A stretch of DNA of 64,000 bases from Mariniblastus sp. (lineage in GTDB: Bacteria; Planctomycetota; Planctomycetia; Pirellulales; Pirellulaceae): NCBI GenBank assembly GCA_011523945.1, contig WTFU01000186.1:7736-71735 (forward strand), written 5' to 3'. The notes beneath the pieces were generated by a model. The model had not been told where the DNA came from. It ran no database searches and worked only from the letters and a program-made list of their open reading frames with translations. Positions 47,244-57,315 of this stretch are shown piece by piece (the first letter of the stretch is position 1; every line of letters begins with the position of its first letter). The position numbers and the translations under genes were made by a program.

Positions 47244-47720
47244 TTAGGAAGCAAACTGATTGTTATCAGCTTCTTCCAATATCTGCTGGATATCCTCAGG
47301 AGTCCGCGACTGCTTAAGGAATCGGCAAAAAGTTTCATCCTGTAATTGCTTGGAAATATTCTCCAAAGCACGAAGATGGTCATTCGGCTGGTCTGGGGGA
47401 GAGATCAGCATAAAAAAGAGCTGAACCTGCTCTCCATCAAGACTTTGAAAATCAACCCCTGTTGGGCTTACGCCAACCGTGCCGACCGGTTGACTGACAC
47501 TCGGGTGTTTTGTGTGCGGAACGGCGATTCCTCGACCAATTCCGGTGCTTCCCAGCTCTTCTCGTTTCAAGACTGCCTGGACGATCGCTTCCTGATCATC
47601 TCCACCAAGCTGTCCAGATTCGACCAAGCTGGCGACTAACTCGCGGACAACCCCTTCTTTATCAGAAGATGTTAACTCCGCTCTGATCGCTTCAGTTCTT
47701 ACGAAATCAGAAAACTTCAT
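47244..47720 (-). CDS. ptsN: PTS EIIA protein, nitrogen-regulatory type
   Basis: A 158-residue EIIA (fructose/mannitol type). AAAGGAA precedes ATG 47720. The phosphorylated His is His69 in GIAVPHTKHPSV, and the sequence GSTGIGRGIAVPH is the family hallmark. PtsN type is suggested by the lack of fused EIIB/EIIC domains and by genes for hpf and HPr on either side, as in the rpoN operon of proteobacteria, although rpoN is not present here. Possible roles include control of potassium uptake and stress response, as in other bacteria. Confidence 0.92.
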   Translation of the reverse strand: MKFSDFVRTEAIRAELTSSDKEGVVRELVASLVESGQLGGDDQEAIVQAVLKREELGSTGIGRGIAVPHTKHPSVSQPVGTVGVSPTGVDFQSLDGEQVQLFFMLISPPDQPNDHLRALENISKQLQDETFCRFLKQSRTPEDIQQILEEADNNQFAS

Positions 47721-47781
47721 AAATGGTTCCTTTTGTATGTTTGTTGTCTTGCGGACGTTCAGTTCACTTCAAGCAAAAAAT

Positions 47782-48114
47782 TTACTCTGCTGATTCCTCT
47801 GGAATCTTGTGATCTCGCCCACGATGACTAATAAGTTTTTCTTTATGTTTTTTTAACTGCTGTTCCATTTTGGAAACCGTACTGTCTAGAGCGACAAGCA
47901 CGTTCGAGCCGGTGTCGGAGGCAAAGAAATCATTGGTCTCTTCTGCCGAAACAATGATCTCAACTTTTGGGGTATCGGTATGCTCCAGATCCACCAACAC
48001 TTGTATCGCCGTTGTGCGATCAAAAAATTTAGGGAGTTTAGAAACCTTCGCTCTCATGGTTTCCTGAATCTCGTCACTCATGTTGCCATGTCTAGCAGTA
48101 ACTTTGATTTCCAC
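47782..48114 (-). CDS. hpf: Ribosome hibernation-promoting factor (HPF/RaiA family), short form
   Basis: About 110 residues from a GTG at 48114 that sits behind a G-rich purine run; the open frame continues upstream to 48222 but that part has no family similarity. The protein binds the 30S decoding region of idle ribosomes. Family features are VEIKVTARHGNMSDEIQ at the start, the helix MRAKVSKLPKFFDR and the segment DLEHTDTPKVEIIVSA, with a C-terminal Lys-rich helix. Length corresponds to the short HPF type that lacks the dimerisation domain. It heads the run hpf-ptsN-ptsH-RNase E/G. Confidence 0.85.
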   Translation of the reverse strand: MEIKVTARHGNMSDEIQETMRAKVSKLPKFFDRTTAIQVLVDLEHTDTPKVEIIVSAEETNDFFASDTGSNVLVALDSTVSKMEQQLKKHKEKLISHRGRDHKIPEESAE

Positions 48115-48575
48115 CCTGACCCCCGTTTTAAAATTTTTATCAGTTGCACGAGAGGTTTTCTCTCGAGGTTGTGTTTCAACCAATTGTAGAGCGATCGAGA
48201 ATTTCGAACAAATCCAAATCACTTCTGAGCCGAAAATTCATCGAGAATAGATGGTGAATTATGGAAACGCGTTGGAATACTGACCCCACCAATCGTCTCG
48301 CCAAGGGGCTAGACTTCGCGTTAGCGACAAGGCCATTCAAGGCCAATGCGATCGGTAATTATTCGAAACGGACTAAATATTCGAATTTCTTCGGCAATTC
48401 ATGCGTTTCCGTAATCCGAATCAATAATTGCTCCCCAACCACGTTTCGAAGCCTCGAAAAAAACGGCGGTTTCCCAGACCTGGGGAATTGGACAGGCGAG
48501 TGCCATCGTCGAACGTTCAGGATCCGCAAAATAACCGGAAAAGTCGAGGCAAACGCACTATCGTCACGACCCAAT
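48115..48575. other. Intergenic region upstream of hpf
   Basis: This stretch of 461 bases between hpf and the stop of the BNR protein gene has no convincing frame. It probably contains the promoter of the hpf run, not identified by eye. A plus-strand frame at 48261-48698 overlaps the next gene and shows no domain. Confidence 0.4.
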
Positions 48576-51500
48576 TTAGGGAACCTCAGTAAAAATCGCC
48601 GGGATATCCGCCTTTCGCACAGCCTCATTAAAATCCCTGATTCCCCGCTGCACTACGTTTTTCTGCTTAGCAAGCAGGGCATCAATCTCCTCAATTAACT
48701 CATTACGAACGGCAATTGATTGCCGAGTCGGCCGATTATCACCAGCACTGACAACGCCAACGAGACCGCTTAGCCGATTGTTGAGCCGTATTGGATAATT
48801 AAGCGGATCCTGAGGGCTTTCGTTTTTTGTCTGGTATAACGCCTGCTCGACTCCCAACAGCTCTTCCTCCAGCTTTTTGGCTTTCTCCACCAGTTGCTCA
48901 CTTCCTCCCGCTTTTTCCAGTCTATCGCGTAAGCTTTTAAGCTGTTCCCGGATATCGCGGATTCTTTTAATCGCTAAGTGTATTTCACTCAGTTTGTCGC
49001 GCACGCCAATCAAGAACTTGAATTGGGCCTGAAAATCGTTCGGCGTCGCCGAGGACCTTGGATCTTTCTCAATTTTAAAATCAATGGTCTGGCTGATGAT
49101 AATATTTTCAGCCGAGGTTGACACTCCGTCATCCGAACCCGACTTTGAGACCGTTAGCCTCGCTTGATACGCCCCGGGAACGGCCATCGGGCCTCTCGTG
49201 CCTCCGCCCCAAAGAACCATTCCCTCAAATGTCTCAGCATTGGGATACCTCATATCCCATCGCAGTTCATTTAACCCCGACTTCAAACTGAGTTTCTTCT
49301 CTTTGCGCTCAAGATCTGGTTGAGTACTAAACGCCTGAATCAAGTCACCGGAAGAGTCAAGCAATCGCAATTCCGTTTTCATTTTTTCCTTCGGCAACTC
49401 ATTAACGTAAAACCGAATCGGCACCCCCGCAAGAATATTCTGACCTGAGGTTCTACCAGGAGAACGGCTACCACCGCCACGCATTCGAATCGTTGGTCGT
49501 GTCTCCAGCAACTGAATCTCTTTATCGAATAACTCAGGCGACCATTGGTGAATCGGACTTAGATCGTCCATCAACCAAAATGATCTCCCCTGTGTCGCCA
49601 CGATCAGGTCTCCGTTCTTAACAGCAAGATCGGTAATCGGAACAACTGGTAAGTTGCACTGAAATGGACTCCAGTGATCACCATCATCAAATGAAATGTA
49701 GAGTCCCGACTCAGTTCCTGCATACAACAATCCCTTGCGTGCAGGATCGGCTCGGATCACTCGAGTGAAGGCCTGACGGTCGATCCCGTCACTAATTGCC
49801 GTCCAGGACTTACCATAATCTTCTGTCTTAAAAAGATACGGTTTGAAATCATCAAGTTTGTATCGTGTGGCGGCTACATACAGCCCGCCGGGCAGTGTAG
49901 GGTGCGGTTCAATTGAATTGATCTGTGACCATTCCGGTAATTCAGGAGGCGTGACATTTACCCATTTCTTTCCTCCATCGCGCGTCACGTGCAACAAACC
50001 GTCATCCGAGCCAGCCCACAAAACATCTTTCTCAACAGCGGATTCACAAGCCGCAAAAATCGTACAGTAATACTCGACACTCGTATTGTCTTGTGTAATG
50101 GGACCTCCGGATGAACCTAATTTGGACGGGTCATTTCGCGTTAGATCACCACTAATTCTTTTCCAGCTGTCCCCTCCGTTGGTCGTTTTAAAAAGAACAT
50201 TTCCAGCGGTGTACAGCACTTTCGGATCGTGCTTCGAAAAGAAGATTGGAAAGTTCCACTGGAACCGATACTTGCCGTCTCCCGCGCCATGCCCCATCGG
50301 ATTATCGGGCCAAACGTGAATATTACGAGTCTCCTGAGTCCGATGGTTAACTCGTGTTAAATACCCACCGTAAGAACCACCGTAAACAATCTCTGGGTCT
50401 TTAGGATCAGGCGCAATGAATCCACTCTCCCCACCCGCTGTGGGCATCCAATCGCGTTCACCAATACTTCGCCCTCCGGTTCGACTTAAGATACGAACCG
50501 TGGAATTATCTTGCTGGGCGCCGTAAATTCGGTAAGGAAAATGATTATCGGTAGTGACTCGATAAAACTGGGCCGTCGGCTGGTTTTCATAGGTCGACCA
50601 GGTTTTGCCGCGATTCAATGAAATCTGAACACCTCCGTCATCCGCAATTGCCATGCGCTGCGGATCATTCGGGGCGATCCACAAATCATGATGGTCACCA
50701 TGGGGAGTTGAAATCGAATCAAACGACTTCCCAGCATCGCCGGATCTCCAAAACCGCACATTCAAAACATACACTTCGTCAACATTTTCAGGCCCGGCAT
50801 ATACTCTTGTGTAATACCACGCCCGTTGCCGCAATTTACGTTCATCGTTGATACGGATCCAGGATTCGCCTCCATTATCGCTTCGAAACAGCCCTCCCTC
50901 CTTGGACTCCACCATTGCCCAAACGCGATTGGAGTCAACAGGGGAAACAGCAACACCACAAATCCCCACCGTTCCGCGGGGCAGTCCGTCATTACGAGTG
51001 ATTTCATTCCACGTCTCACCGCCGTCAATACTCTTCCAAATACCCGACCCCTCACCGCCGCTTTCCAAACTAAAAGGGGTTCGCTTAATTTTCCAAGTCG
51101 TGGCAAAGAGAACGTTCGAACTTTGTGGATCAATTACTAAATCGACAGCGCCGACCTCTTCATTGACAAACAAAACCCGCTTCCATGAATTACCTCCATC
51201 GGTACTCTTAAAAACACCGCGTTCCTGGTTGGCTCCGAACAAATGCCCGAGGACTGCCGCATAGACAATATCAGGATTGGTTGGATGGATGCGAATCCGA
51301 GGAATGCGTCGAGAATCCTCCAACCCCATTTGCTTCCACGATTTCCCGCTATCAAGCGACTTCCATACACCGTTTCCATGAGAGACATTTCCGCGGACCG
51401 TAACTTCACCACCACCGACATAAATGACATTCGGATTGGATGAGGAGACTGCAATGGAGCCGATCGATCCTCCGAAAAATCCATCTGAGATATTCTCCCA

Positions 51501-51755
51501 ACTTGACCCAGCATCCTCGGTCTTCCAGACACCCCCTCCTGCGGCACCCATGTAGTAAAGCATTGGATTATCAGCAACACCCGAGGTTGCTGCTGATCGA
51601 CCCCCGCGGTAGGGACCGAGGGATCGAAACGATAGCGATTCGAAAAAAGACTGTTGAGCATCGTTTGATCCGGCTAACTGTGCCTGAGCAAGATCAGCAA
51701 AACTAAAAACAATCCCCAATGCGGTGGCAAAAACAAGCGTTAACTGTGAAAGCAT
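48576..51755 (-). CDS. Large secreted BNR/sortilin-like beta-propeller protein
   Basis: A 1059-residue protein with a signal peptide of about 25 residues (MLSQLTLVFATALGIVFSFA). Residues about 40-720 form repeated BNR/Asp-box blades such as SWKRVLFVN, KTEDAGSSWEN, STDGGNSWKR and TTNGGDSWKRISGDL, typical of the sortilin/VPS10-like and sialidase-type folds. The second part (about 760-1059) has a beta-sandwich segment and a C-terminal helical region with LREQLKSLRDRLEKAGG. This architecture is common in secreted proteins of planctomycetes and Bacteroidetes; it is unlikely to be an active sialidase. No partner gene is evident. Confidence 0.85.
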   Translation of the reverse strand: MLSQLTLVFATALGIVFSFADLAQAQLAGSNDAQQSFFESLSFRSLGPYRGGRSAATSGVADNPMLYYMGAAGGGVWKTEDAGSSWENISDGFFGGSIGSIAVSSSNPNVIYVGGGEVTVRGNVSHGNGVWKSLDSGKSWKQMGLEDSRRIPRIRIHPTNPDIVYAAVLGHLFGANQERGVFKSTDGGNSWKRVLFVNEEVGAVDLVIDPQSSNVLFATTWKIKRTPFSLESGGEGSGIWKSIDGGETWNEITRNDGLPRGTVGICGVAVSPVDSNRVWAMVESKEGGLFRSDNGGESWIRINDERKLRQRAWYYTRVYAGPENVDEVYVLNVRFWRSGDAGKSFDSISTPHGDHHDLWIAPNDPQRMAIADDGGVQISLNRGKTWSTYENQPTAQFYRVTTDNHFPYRIYGAQQDNSTVRILSRTGGRSIGERDWMPTAGGESGFIAPDPKDPEIVYGGSYGGYLTRVNHRTQETRNIHVWPDNPMGHGAGDGKYRFQWNFPIFFSKHDPKVLYTAGNVLFKTTNGGDSWKRISGDLTRNDPSKLGSSGGPITQDNTSVEYYCTIFAACESAVEKDVLWAGSDDGLLHVTRDGGKKWVNVTPPELPEWSQINSIEPHPTLPGGLYVAATRYKLDDFKPYLFKTEDYGKSWTAISDGIDRQAFTRVIRADPARKGLLYAGTESGLYISFDDGDHWSPFQCNLPVVPITDLAVKNGDLIVATQGRSFWLMDDLSPIHQWSPELFDKEIQLLETRPTIRMRGGGSRSPGRTSGQNILAGVPIRFYVNELPKEKMKTELRLLDSSGDLIQAFSTQPDLERKEKKLSLKSGLNELRWDMRYPNAETFEGMVLWGGGTRGPMAVPGAYQARLTVSKSGSDDGVSTSAENIIISQTIDFKIEKDPRSSATPNDFQAQFKFLIGVRDKLSEIHLAIKRIRDIREQLKSLRDRLEKAGGSEQLVEKAKKLEEELLGVEQALYQTKNESPQDPLNYPIRLNNRLSGLVGVVSAGDNRPTRQSIAVRNELIEEIDALLAKQKNVVQRGIRDFNEAVRKADIPAIFTEVP

Positions 51756-51974
51756 GATGAATTACCCAATCCGGGAAAATAATTTTGGCAAAGTTCGATC
51801 CGCTTAATGGATCGTCTTTTATTGTACTCAAAGCGAGTTCCTGAGGGCTGTTTTACTTTAAAAACCGCGCAGCACGAAAGATTCAAGGACAAAAGTGAAC
51901 TCGCTCACCAATGGGTCAATTGAATGATCCGAATAGTGTCGCCCCAATCAGGCACACCCGTTCAAACGCCAGAA

Positions 51975-52463
51975 TTAGGACCTTGTGAACGTCTGAAATG
52001 AAAAATCGAAATTGTTCTTTTCATCTTTTTGAAAACCAATTTCTTCGACCAAGGTCCAATCGTCCCATGCAATTTCGGGGAGGTCCGTATCACCATCGAT
52101 TTCAGTGTGCACCCGCGTGAGATGAATTTCGCTAATAAACGGAATGGCAAGCCGGTAAATCTCTGCCCCTCCGGTAACAAACGGCAGATCGTCCTCTCCA
52201 CACAAAGCAATTGCTTCCTCAATCGAATTTGCGATCAATGCACCATCACACTCAAAATCGGATTGGCGTGTCACGATCACTGTGGTTCGCCCGGGCAAAA
52301 GTCGGCCAATGGAATCAAAGGTCTTTCGCCCCATGATAATGTGATGCCCCATCGTGAGACGTTTAAAACGTCTCAAATCCGCCGATAGCTGCCACGGCAG
52401 ATCTCCGTTGATTCCGATAACATCGTTCTCCGCCGCTGCTACGATCATTGCTAATTTGTTCAT
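51975..52463 (-). CDS. folA: Dihydrofolate reductase
   Basis: A 162-residue enzyme that reduces dihydrofolate to tetrahydrofolate with NADPH. ATG 52463 (MNKLAMIVAAAEN) was chosen as it matches the family start; the frame extends 13 codons further up. Motifs: NDVIGINGDLPWQL with the catalytic acid region, MGRKTFDSIGRLLPGRTTVIVTRQ for NADPH binding, and VTGGAEIYRLAI at the C-terminal side. It follows thyA after 39 bases, forming the usual thyA-folA pair for thymidylate synthesis. Confidence 0.95.
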   Translation of the reverse strand: MNKLAMIVAAAENDVIGINGDLPWQLSADLRRFKRLTMGHHIIMGRKTFDSIGRLLPGRTTVIVTRQSDFECDGALIANSIEEAIALCGEDDLPFVTGGAEIYRLAIPFISEIHLTRVHTEIDGDTDLPEIAWDDWTLVEEIGFQKDEKNNFDFSFQTFTRS

Positions 52464-52502
52464 CGAACTTATCCGTTTCGATCTTGTGATCACTGAACGC
52501 AA

Positions 52503-53297
52503 CTAAACGGCAACCTTGCCCTTGATGTGGGGATGGGCCTCATATTGCAATAGCTCGAAATCCTCGAATTTAAAATCGAAGATTGATTTTACATTTTCAT
52601 TGATCGCTAGTTTTGGCAATTCTTTAGGCTCACGTGACAACTGTAAACTCACTTGCTCTAGATGATTCGAATAGAGATGGGCATCGCCAAGGGTGTGCAC
52701 AAAATCGCCGGCTTTCAAACCAGTAACTTGTGCCACCATGCAAGTCAGTGCAGCGTACGAAGCTATGTTAAACGGCACGCCTAAAAAGACATCTGCACTC
52801 CGCTGGTAAAGCTGGCATGACAATTCACCATTGGCAACATAGAACTGAAAAAAAGCATGGCAGGGGGGCAACTTCATTTTTGGGATTTCAGCCACATTCC
52901 AAGCGCTCACAATTAAGCGTCGGGAATCTGGATTATTTTTTATCTCATCGATCAGCTGTGAAATCTGATCAACCGTCGTTCCGTCAGCCCCTTGCCAACT
53001 TCGCCACTGCGATCCATAGACCGGGCCAAGTTCCCCATTTTCGTCGGCCCATTCATTCCAAATTCGAACACCGTTTTCCTGCAGATATCGCACATTCGTA
53101 TCACCACTCAAAAACCAAAGGAGTTCGTGAATAATACTCTTGAAATGCAGTTTTTTCGTCGTAACCATTGGAAATGAGTCACGCAAATCAAAACGCATCT
53201 GATATCCGAAAACGCTTTTCGTTCCAGTTCCGGTGCGGTCAGTTTTCTCAACACCATGGTCGAGAATATGTCGAAGGAGGTCTAAATATTGTTGCAT
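52503..53297 (-). CDS. thyA: Thymidylate synthase
   Basis: A 264-residue enzyme that makes dTMP from dUMP with methylene-tetrahydrofolate. ATG 53297 ([12 protein letters not shown]) gives exactly the length of the E. coli enzyme and puts the catalytic Cys at 146 (LPPCHAFFQ); an ATG two codons upstream (53303) is also in frame. Other family motifs: [41 protein letters not shown]. It lies immediately upstream of folA. A divergent EamA transporter gene lies 276 bases away. Confidence 0.97.
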   Translation of the reverse strand: MQQYLDLLRHILDHGVEKTDRTGTGTKSVFGYQMRFDLRDSFPMVTTKKLHFKSIIHELLWFLSGDTNVRYLQENGVRIWNEWADENGELGPVYGSQWRSWQGADGTTVDQISQLIDEIKNNPDSRRLIVSAWNVAEIPKMKLPPCHAFFQFYVANGELSCQLYQRSADVFLGVPFNIASYAALTCMVAQVTGLKAGDFVHTLGDAHLYSNHLEQVSLQLSREPKELPKLAINENVKSIFDFKFEDFELLQYEAHPHIKGKVAV

Positions 53298-53573
53298 CAC
53301 CATTTTGTATGGGTTGACGTTGTAGGATTCAAGCCCGGCAATTCCCTCTAAACTCTTCCGCTACGGGAAAACACGTAATATTTTCCAATATTTAGAACCT
53401 CTCCTCAGTTTTGACCGCCCGCTTCGAGAGATACGGTCGAGGCTCTATGATCATCCTCGACAATACTGCTCCCTGATTCTGAAAAACCACGGGCGAACAC
53501 GTCATCGAATTAACGGCGCTTCACTCTTTCATTTCTTCTGAGATCTGTCATCGAAAATCCTCAACCATTAACA

Positions 53574-54518
53574 GTGCCATCCAACCGACTAGCCGACGCC
53601 AGTTTGCTAATCGTCGCTCTTATCTGGGGAATCAACATGGCGGTTATGAAAATGGGAATTTCAATGATAGACCCATTCGCCTTTAATTCAGTTCGTCTTT
53701 CCCTCTCTGCAATTACCCTCGGGGCCTGCGTCTGGCTGGAAAACCGCAGTCGAAAAATTAACCTTGCGGGGGCATCCGCCCCCAACTCGTCTCACCGCTC
53801 TGGAAACAAGTGGGGTGTGGTCATCGCATTCGGTCTTCTCTCGGGAGGCTTTTATCAGATTCTATTTGCGATCGGTATGGATCGCACAACCGCAGGTGAC
53901 TCTGCGTTAATCATGTCATCGATTCCGATGTGGACCGCTTTGTTGGCCTTTATTTTCCTCCATGAAAACCTGGAAAAAATTTGGAGTGGTTTGGCAATCA
54001 CCTTTGTTGGCACACTCATTATTACCCTCCAGAATAACGGTATCGACTTTTCCAACAAAAACTTAATTGGCAATTCAATCATTCTTATTGCAGCACTCGC
54101 CTGGTCTACCGGAGTCATTATCAGTCGCCCGTTAATGAAAACTATTTCCCCTATTCAATTAGCTTTTTACGCGACGGTTGGAACGCTTCCGATTCACTAT
54201 TTTATGGCATGGTTTGTCCAAACAGATGGACTCAACAACCTCAATCAACCATCGATTCTTTTCTGCATAGGGTACTCAGGTATCTTTTCAACGGGATTGG
54301 CCTATGCCATGTGGAACTACGGGGTTCATAAACTCGGCGCCTCGCACGCCTCGGTGTATCAAAACCTTGTCCCCCTGATCGCTTTAGCCGCCGCGTGGAT
54401 CTCGCCACTCAATGAAAGAATTACCGCTGTGCAAATTCTCGGAGGGTTTCTAATTATTTTTGGATTACTCGTCACACAAAAGTTGAGAACGAGTCCCCCA
54501 CAAATCTCGAGGAGATAA
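53574..54518 (+). CDS. EamA-family (DMT) membrane transporter
   Basis: A 314-residue protein from GTG 53574 with about ten membrane segments in two EamA halves: ALIWGINMAVMKMGISMIDPFAFNSVRLSLSAI and later LAWSTGVIISRPLMKTISPIQLAFYATVG. The pair of repeats, the ERITAVQILGGFLIIFGLLVT ending and length match drug/metabolite exporters of the RhaT/YdcZ type. Substrate unknown. It is transcribed away from thyA. Confidence 0.87.
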   Translation: MPSNRLADASLLIVALIWGINMAVMKMGISMIDPFAFNSVRLSLSAITLGACVWLENRSRKINLAGASAPNSSHRSGNKWGVVIAFGLLSGGFYQILFAIGMDRTTAGDSALIMSSIPMWTALLAFIFLHENLEKIWSGLAITFVGTLIITLQNNGIDFSNKNLIGNSIILIAALAWSTGVIISRPLMKTISPIQLAFYATVGTLPIHYFMAWFVQTDGLNNLNQPSILFCIGYSGIFSTGLAYAMWNYGVHKLGASHASVYQNLVPLIALAAAWISPLNERITAVQILGGFLIIFGLLVTQKLRTSPPQISRR

Positions 54519-54701
54519 ACTTCAATAAAAGTATTAAATTCTGCAATAAAACCAATGCTATCAACACGGCAATCCGAATCTAAATATTTTTTTTCGATTT
54601 TCGTTGTGTTCGCACCCGATGACAGCAATCAGATGCAAGCTTCTCGTTTACGACGCGATGTTCATTCGCAACTCTCCCAGAACCTGACTCAGGGCTAAAA
54701 A

Positions 54702-55658
54702 ATGCCACGGTTTTCTATCATCATCCCGCTTATGGATGACGAACGGTTATTCGATCATACGCTGGCTTCGATTTTAAGAGATCGATCGCCTTCCAGCGAA
54801 ATCTTCGTTATTCACGATGGCACTTATCAAGATCCTCACCAGCTGAGTGACGAAATCAACTTCGTATCCACCGAGAAAAGAGCAAACTTAATTGCGATGT
54901 TTAATCGCGGCGTTGGCCTTTCAAGCGGTGACTTTGTAGCCTTCATTCGCCCGGGAATGGAATTGCCCGCGGATTGGCAATCAACGGTGGAAGATGCGTT
55001 TGAAAAACCTCACATCGCCAGCGTTTCCCCGCTAATCACAACTCCTGCAGAACCACACAAGATAGTCACCGCTGGCGTAGAAAATGGAATCGGTTTTCAA
55101 CGAAAAATGAGCGGGGCACGCTGGCGAACGACACCCGCAAAATTAAAACGGGTTTCTCCACTTGGTCCAACTTCCTGGGCAGCGTTCTACCGTCGCTCTG
55201 CGATCGAGCATATTCACCCTATTTCGGAAAACCTCAGCCCGGTCTTTCTCGATCAGGAAATTGCGATGAATCTTCAAACGCTGGGAATGGGAATCCATTT
55301 TAGCTCAGAGACAAACTTGGAAATCGAACGAGCCAGTCTCATCACCGGTGAACAGAGACTGCCACACGGTCAATCAGCTCAACGAACCTATCGTCGACAA
55401 GCCATTTCTGGGAGATCTGTTCTGCGAACCACTGCGCTGATCGCCTGGGATCTCCTAAACGCTCCTCTGCAACCTTGGCGATTGCAGCAAGCGGGTGGTC
55501 GAATGTCGGCCGTATTGCATCGGCAAGAGGATCGCGAGCAGGGTGCCTACCTGACAAAGATCGCTGCCGAATATCGATCACAGCTTGCTTTTGAACTGCC
55601 AATTCAAACTGCAAACAATAGCGTCCGGGAATCGTCGACGACGCGTCGTGCAGCTTAG
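54702..55658 (+). CDS. GT2-like glycosyltransferase-related protein
   Basis: A 318-residue protein with the N-terminal Rossmann-type start of family 2 glycosyltransferases (PRFSIIIPLMDDERLFDHTLASIL, then EIFVIHDG). At the place where the metal-binding DxD would be expected it reads FIRPGM, so the usual motif is missing and activity is doubtful. The C-terminal 150 residues contain an amphipathic part but no clear second domain. It lies 355 bases before a radical SAM gene and may belong to the same function. GT-A fold membership is a moderate-confidence call. Confidence 0.65.
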   Translation: MPRFSIIIPLMDDERLFDHTLASILRDRSPSSEIFVIHDGTYQDPHQLSDEINFVSTEKRANLIAMFNRGVGLSSGDFVAFIRPGMELPADWQSTVEDAFEKPHIASVSPLITTPAEPHKIVTAGVENGIGFQRKMSGARWRTTPAKLKRVSPLGPTSWAAFYRRSAIEHIHPISENLSPVFLDQEIAMNLQTLGMGIHFSSETNLEIERASLITGEQRLPHGQSAQRTYRRQAISGRSVLRTTALIAWDLLNAPLQPWRLQQAGGRMSAVLHRQEDREQGAYLTKIAAEYRSQLAFELPIQTANNSVRESSTTRRAA

Positions 55659-55900
55659 TCGTCTTCATGCCATTCGCTGGTAGAGCCAAGTTACGCGAGG
55701 ACGAATCGGCGCCAACGTCCGATTGATCCGTGAAATATCCCACCATGATGCGGTTTTCCTAGTGGCGGCGACTCTGCTGAGTCGGTGCGAAACTTTCCGC
55801 TGGCGGTTATACTGTTTTGGAGCGAAAAGAGTGAACCCGATTGGATTTGATCAATGGGTTCCACTCGAAACAGGCCTTGGCTCAACTTGAGTTGAACGCC

Positions 55901-55928
55901 TGATTTGAATCAAGCTGATTTGAATCAA
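55901..55928. repeat. Tandem TGATTTGAATCAA repeats in a palindrome-rich leader
   Basis: Two identical 13-base units (55901-55913 and 55916-55928), each containing the palindrome GATTTGAATC, lie upstream of the radical SAM gene. Another palindrome, TCAACTTGAGTTGA, sits at about 55882-55895. The remainder of 55659-56013 shows no gene. The set looks like an operator region, but the regulator is unknown. Confidence 0.5.
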
Positions 55929-56013
55929 ATAAACGCTCCTCTTCAATTCTTAAACCTTGCTTTCGGCAGACTTGTTCGGATGGCATGAAAACTGGATTCT
56001 AACGGAACACAAA

Positions 56014-57291
56014 ATGTATCTTCGATTAGCCAAACGAATGTTGCTCGAAACGGACAAGCGTCTGCTTTGGAAGCTGGCATGGAACATGGGATTCAAAGGT
56101 TGGCGAAGCGTTCAAAAACATAAAAAGCGATTGAAAAACGGCAAGTTTTTTCCTCCCTATCTCTACATTTCAATCATCAACAGTTGCAACTTGCGATGCA
56201 CGGGTTGCTGGGTCGACGTTGCGTCAAAACAGAGCAAGATAGACGTCGAAGCAATGAATCGAATGATCGGCTCAGCCAAGAAACAAGGAAACTCGTTTTT
56301 TGGATTACTTGGCGGTGAACCATTCATGCACAAAGAACTATTTGAAATTCTTGAAGCCCATCCGGACGTCTACTTTCAAGTGTTCACCAACGGACATTTC
56401 ATTACCGATGAGGTCGCAAAACGCCTGCGTCGTTGCGGCAACGTGACTCCCTTAATCAGCGTCGAAGGTACGGAAATTATCAGCGACCAGCGGCGAGGAA
56501 AATCAGGAGTGTTGTCGGCAACCATGACCGGCCTTCAGAATTGCCTAAACAATAAAGTGATGACCGGCGTTTGTACCAGCTTATGTCAAACCAATTTCGA
56601 AGAACTCCTTCGTGAAGAATGGGTCGACCGACTGATTGAAATGGGAGTCCTTTACACCTGGTATCACGTTTACCGTCCAATGGGGCCTGACCCCGCTCCT
56701 GAACTGGCACTGACCCCCGAACAGCAACGAACGGCAAGGCAGTTCGTGGTCGACATGCGATGCAAAAAACCAATCATTGTTATTGATGCCTACTACGACG
56801 CGGACGGCAAGGCACTCTGTCCTGCTGCCACAGGGTTCACTCATCACATCAACCCCTGGGGCGACATCGAACCTTGCCCGATCATTCAATTTGCGAAAGA
56901 GTCGATTCATGACGAACGACCGCTGGATCAGGTGTTCAATGAATCCGAGTTCTTAACAGACTTTAGAAAAACCGCCGCTGAAAATACGCGTGGCTGCATC
57001 GTGCTCGAACGGCCGGATTTGATTGAATCCCTCGCGGAGAAACACGGCGCCAAGGATTCAACGGCAAGAAAGTCCGCGATCGCTGAATTACGTGCGACTC
57101 AACCCCACCCGTCTCAATATTCCCCAGATTTAAAGCCTATTCCCGAGAGAAGTTGGGCCTATCGCCTCGCCAAAAAAATTGCTTATCATGACTACGGTGT
57201 CTATGATCAACATTTTGAGGCTGACAATTGGCAAGATCCTCGCGAGGCCAATCCGCCCCAACCAGACTCTGAGTTGGTGCAACTCAAATAA
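56014..57291 (+). CDS. Radical SAM protein with SPASM-like C-terminus
   Basis: A 425-residue enzyme from ATG 56014. The [4Fe-4S]-SAM motif is C58-x3-C62-x2-C65 (CNLRCTGCW), which fixes the family. A long helical N-terminus (about 1-45, basic) precedes it. The Gly-rich LLGGEPFMHKELFEIL and the later ISVEGTEIISDQRRG fit a radical SAM barrel. The C-terminal half has Cys residues (in ALCPAATGF, EPCPIIQF and GCIVLERP) that may hold an auxiliary cluster, as in SPASM proteins. The substrate is unknown. The proximal genes are a GT2-like protein and a small membrane protein. Confidence 0.85.
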   Translation: MYLRLAKRMLLETDKRLLWKLAWNMGFKGWRSVQKHKKRLKNGKFFPPYLYISIINSCNLRCTGCWVDVASKQSKIDVEAMNRMIGSAKKQGNSFFGLLGGEPFMHKELFEILEAHPDVYFQVFTNGHFITDEVAKRLRRCGNVTPLISVEGTEIISDQRRGKSGVLSATMTGLQNCLNNKVMTGVCTSLCQTNFEELLREEWVDRLIEMGVLYTWYHVYRPMGPDPAPELALTPEQQRTARQFVVDMRCKKPIIVIDAYYDADGKALCPAATGFTHHINPWGDIEPCPIIQFAKESIHDERPLDQVFNESEFLTDFRKTAAENTRGCIVLERPDLIESLAEKHGAKDSTARKSAIAELRATQPHPSQYSPDLKPIPERSWAYRLAKKIAYHDYGVYDQHFEADNWQDPREANPPQPDSELVQLK

Positions 57292-57315
57292 AGAATTAAA
57301 ACTAAACCGCAACCT

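Noticed and set aside
48261..48698. A plus-strand frame of 145 codons overlapping the BNR protein gene
   Set aside because: It lies mostly opposite the 3' end of a clear gene and has no recognisable feature.
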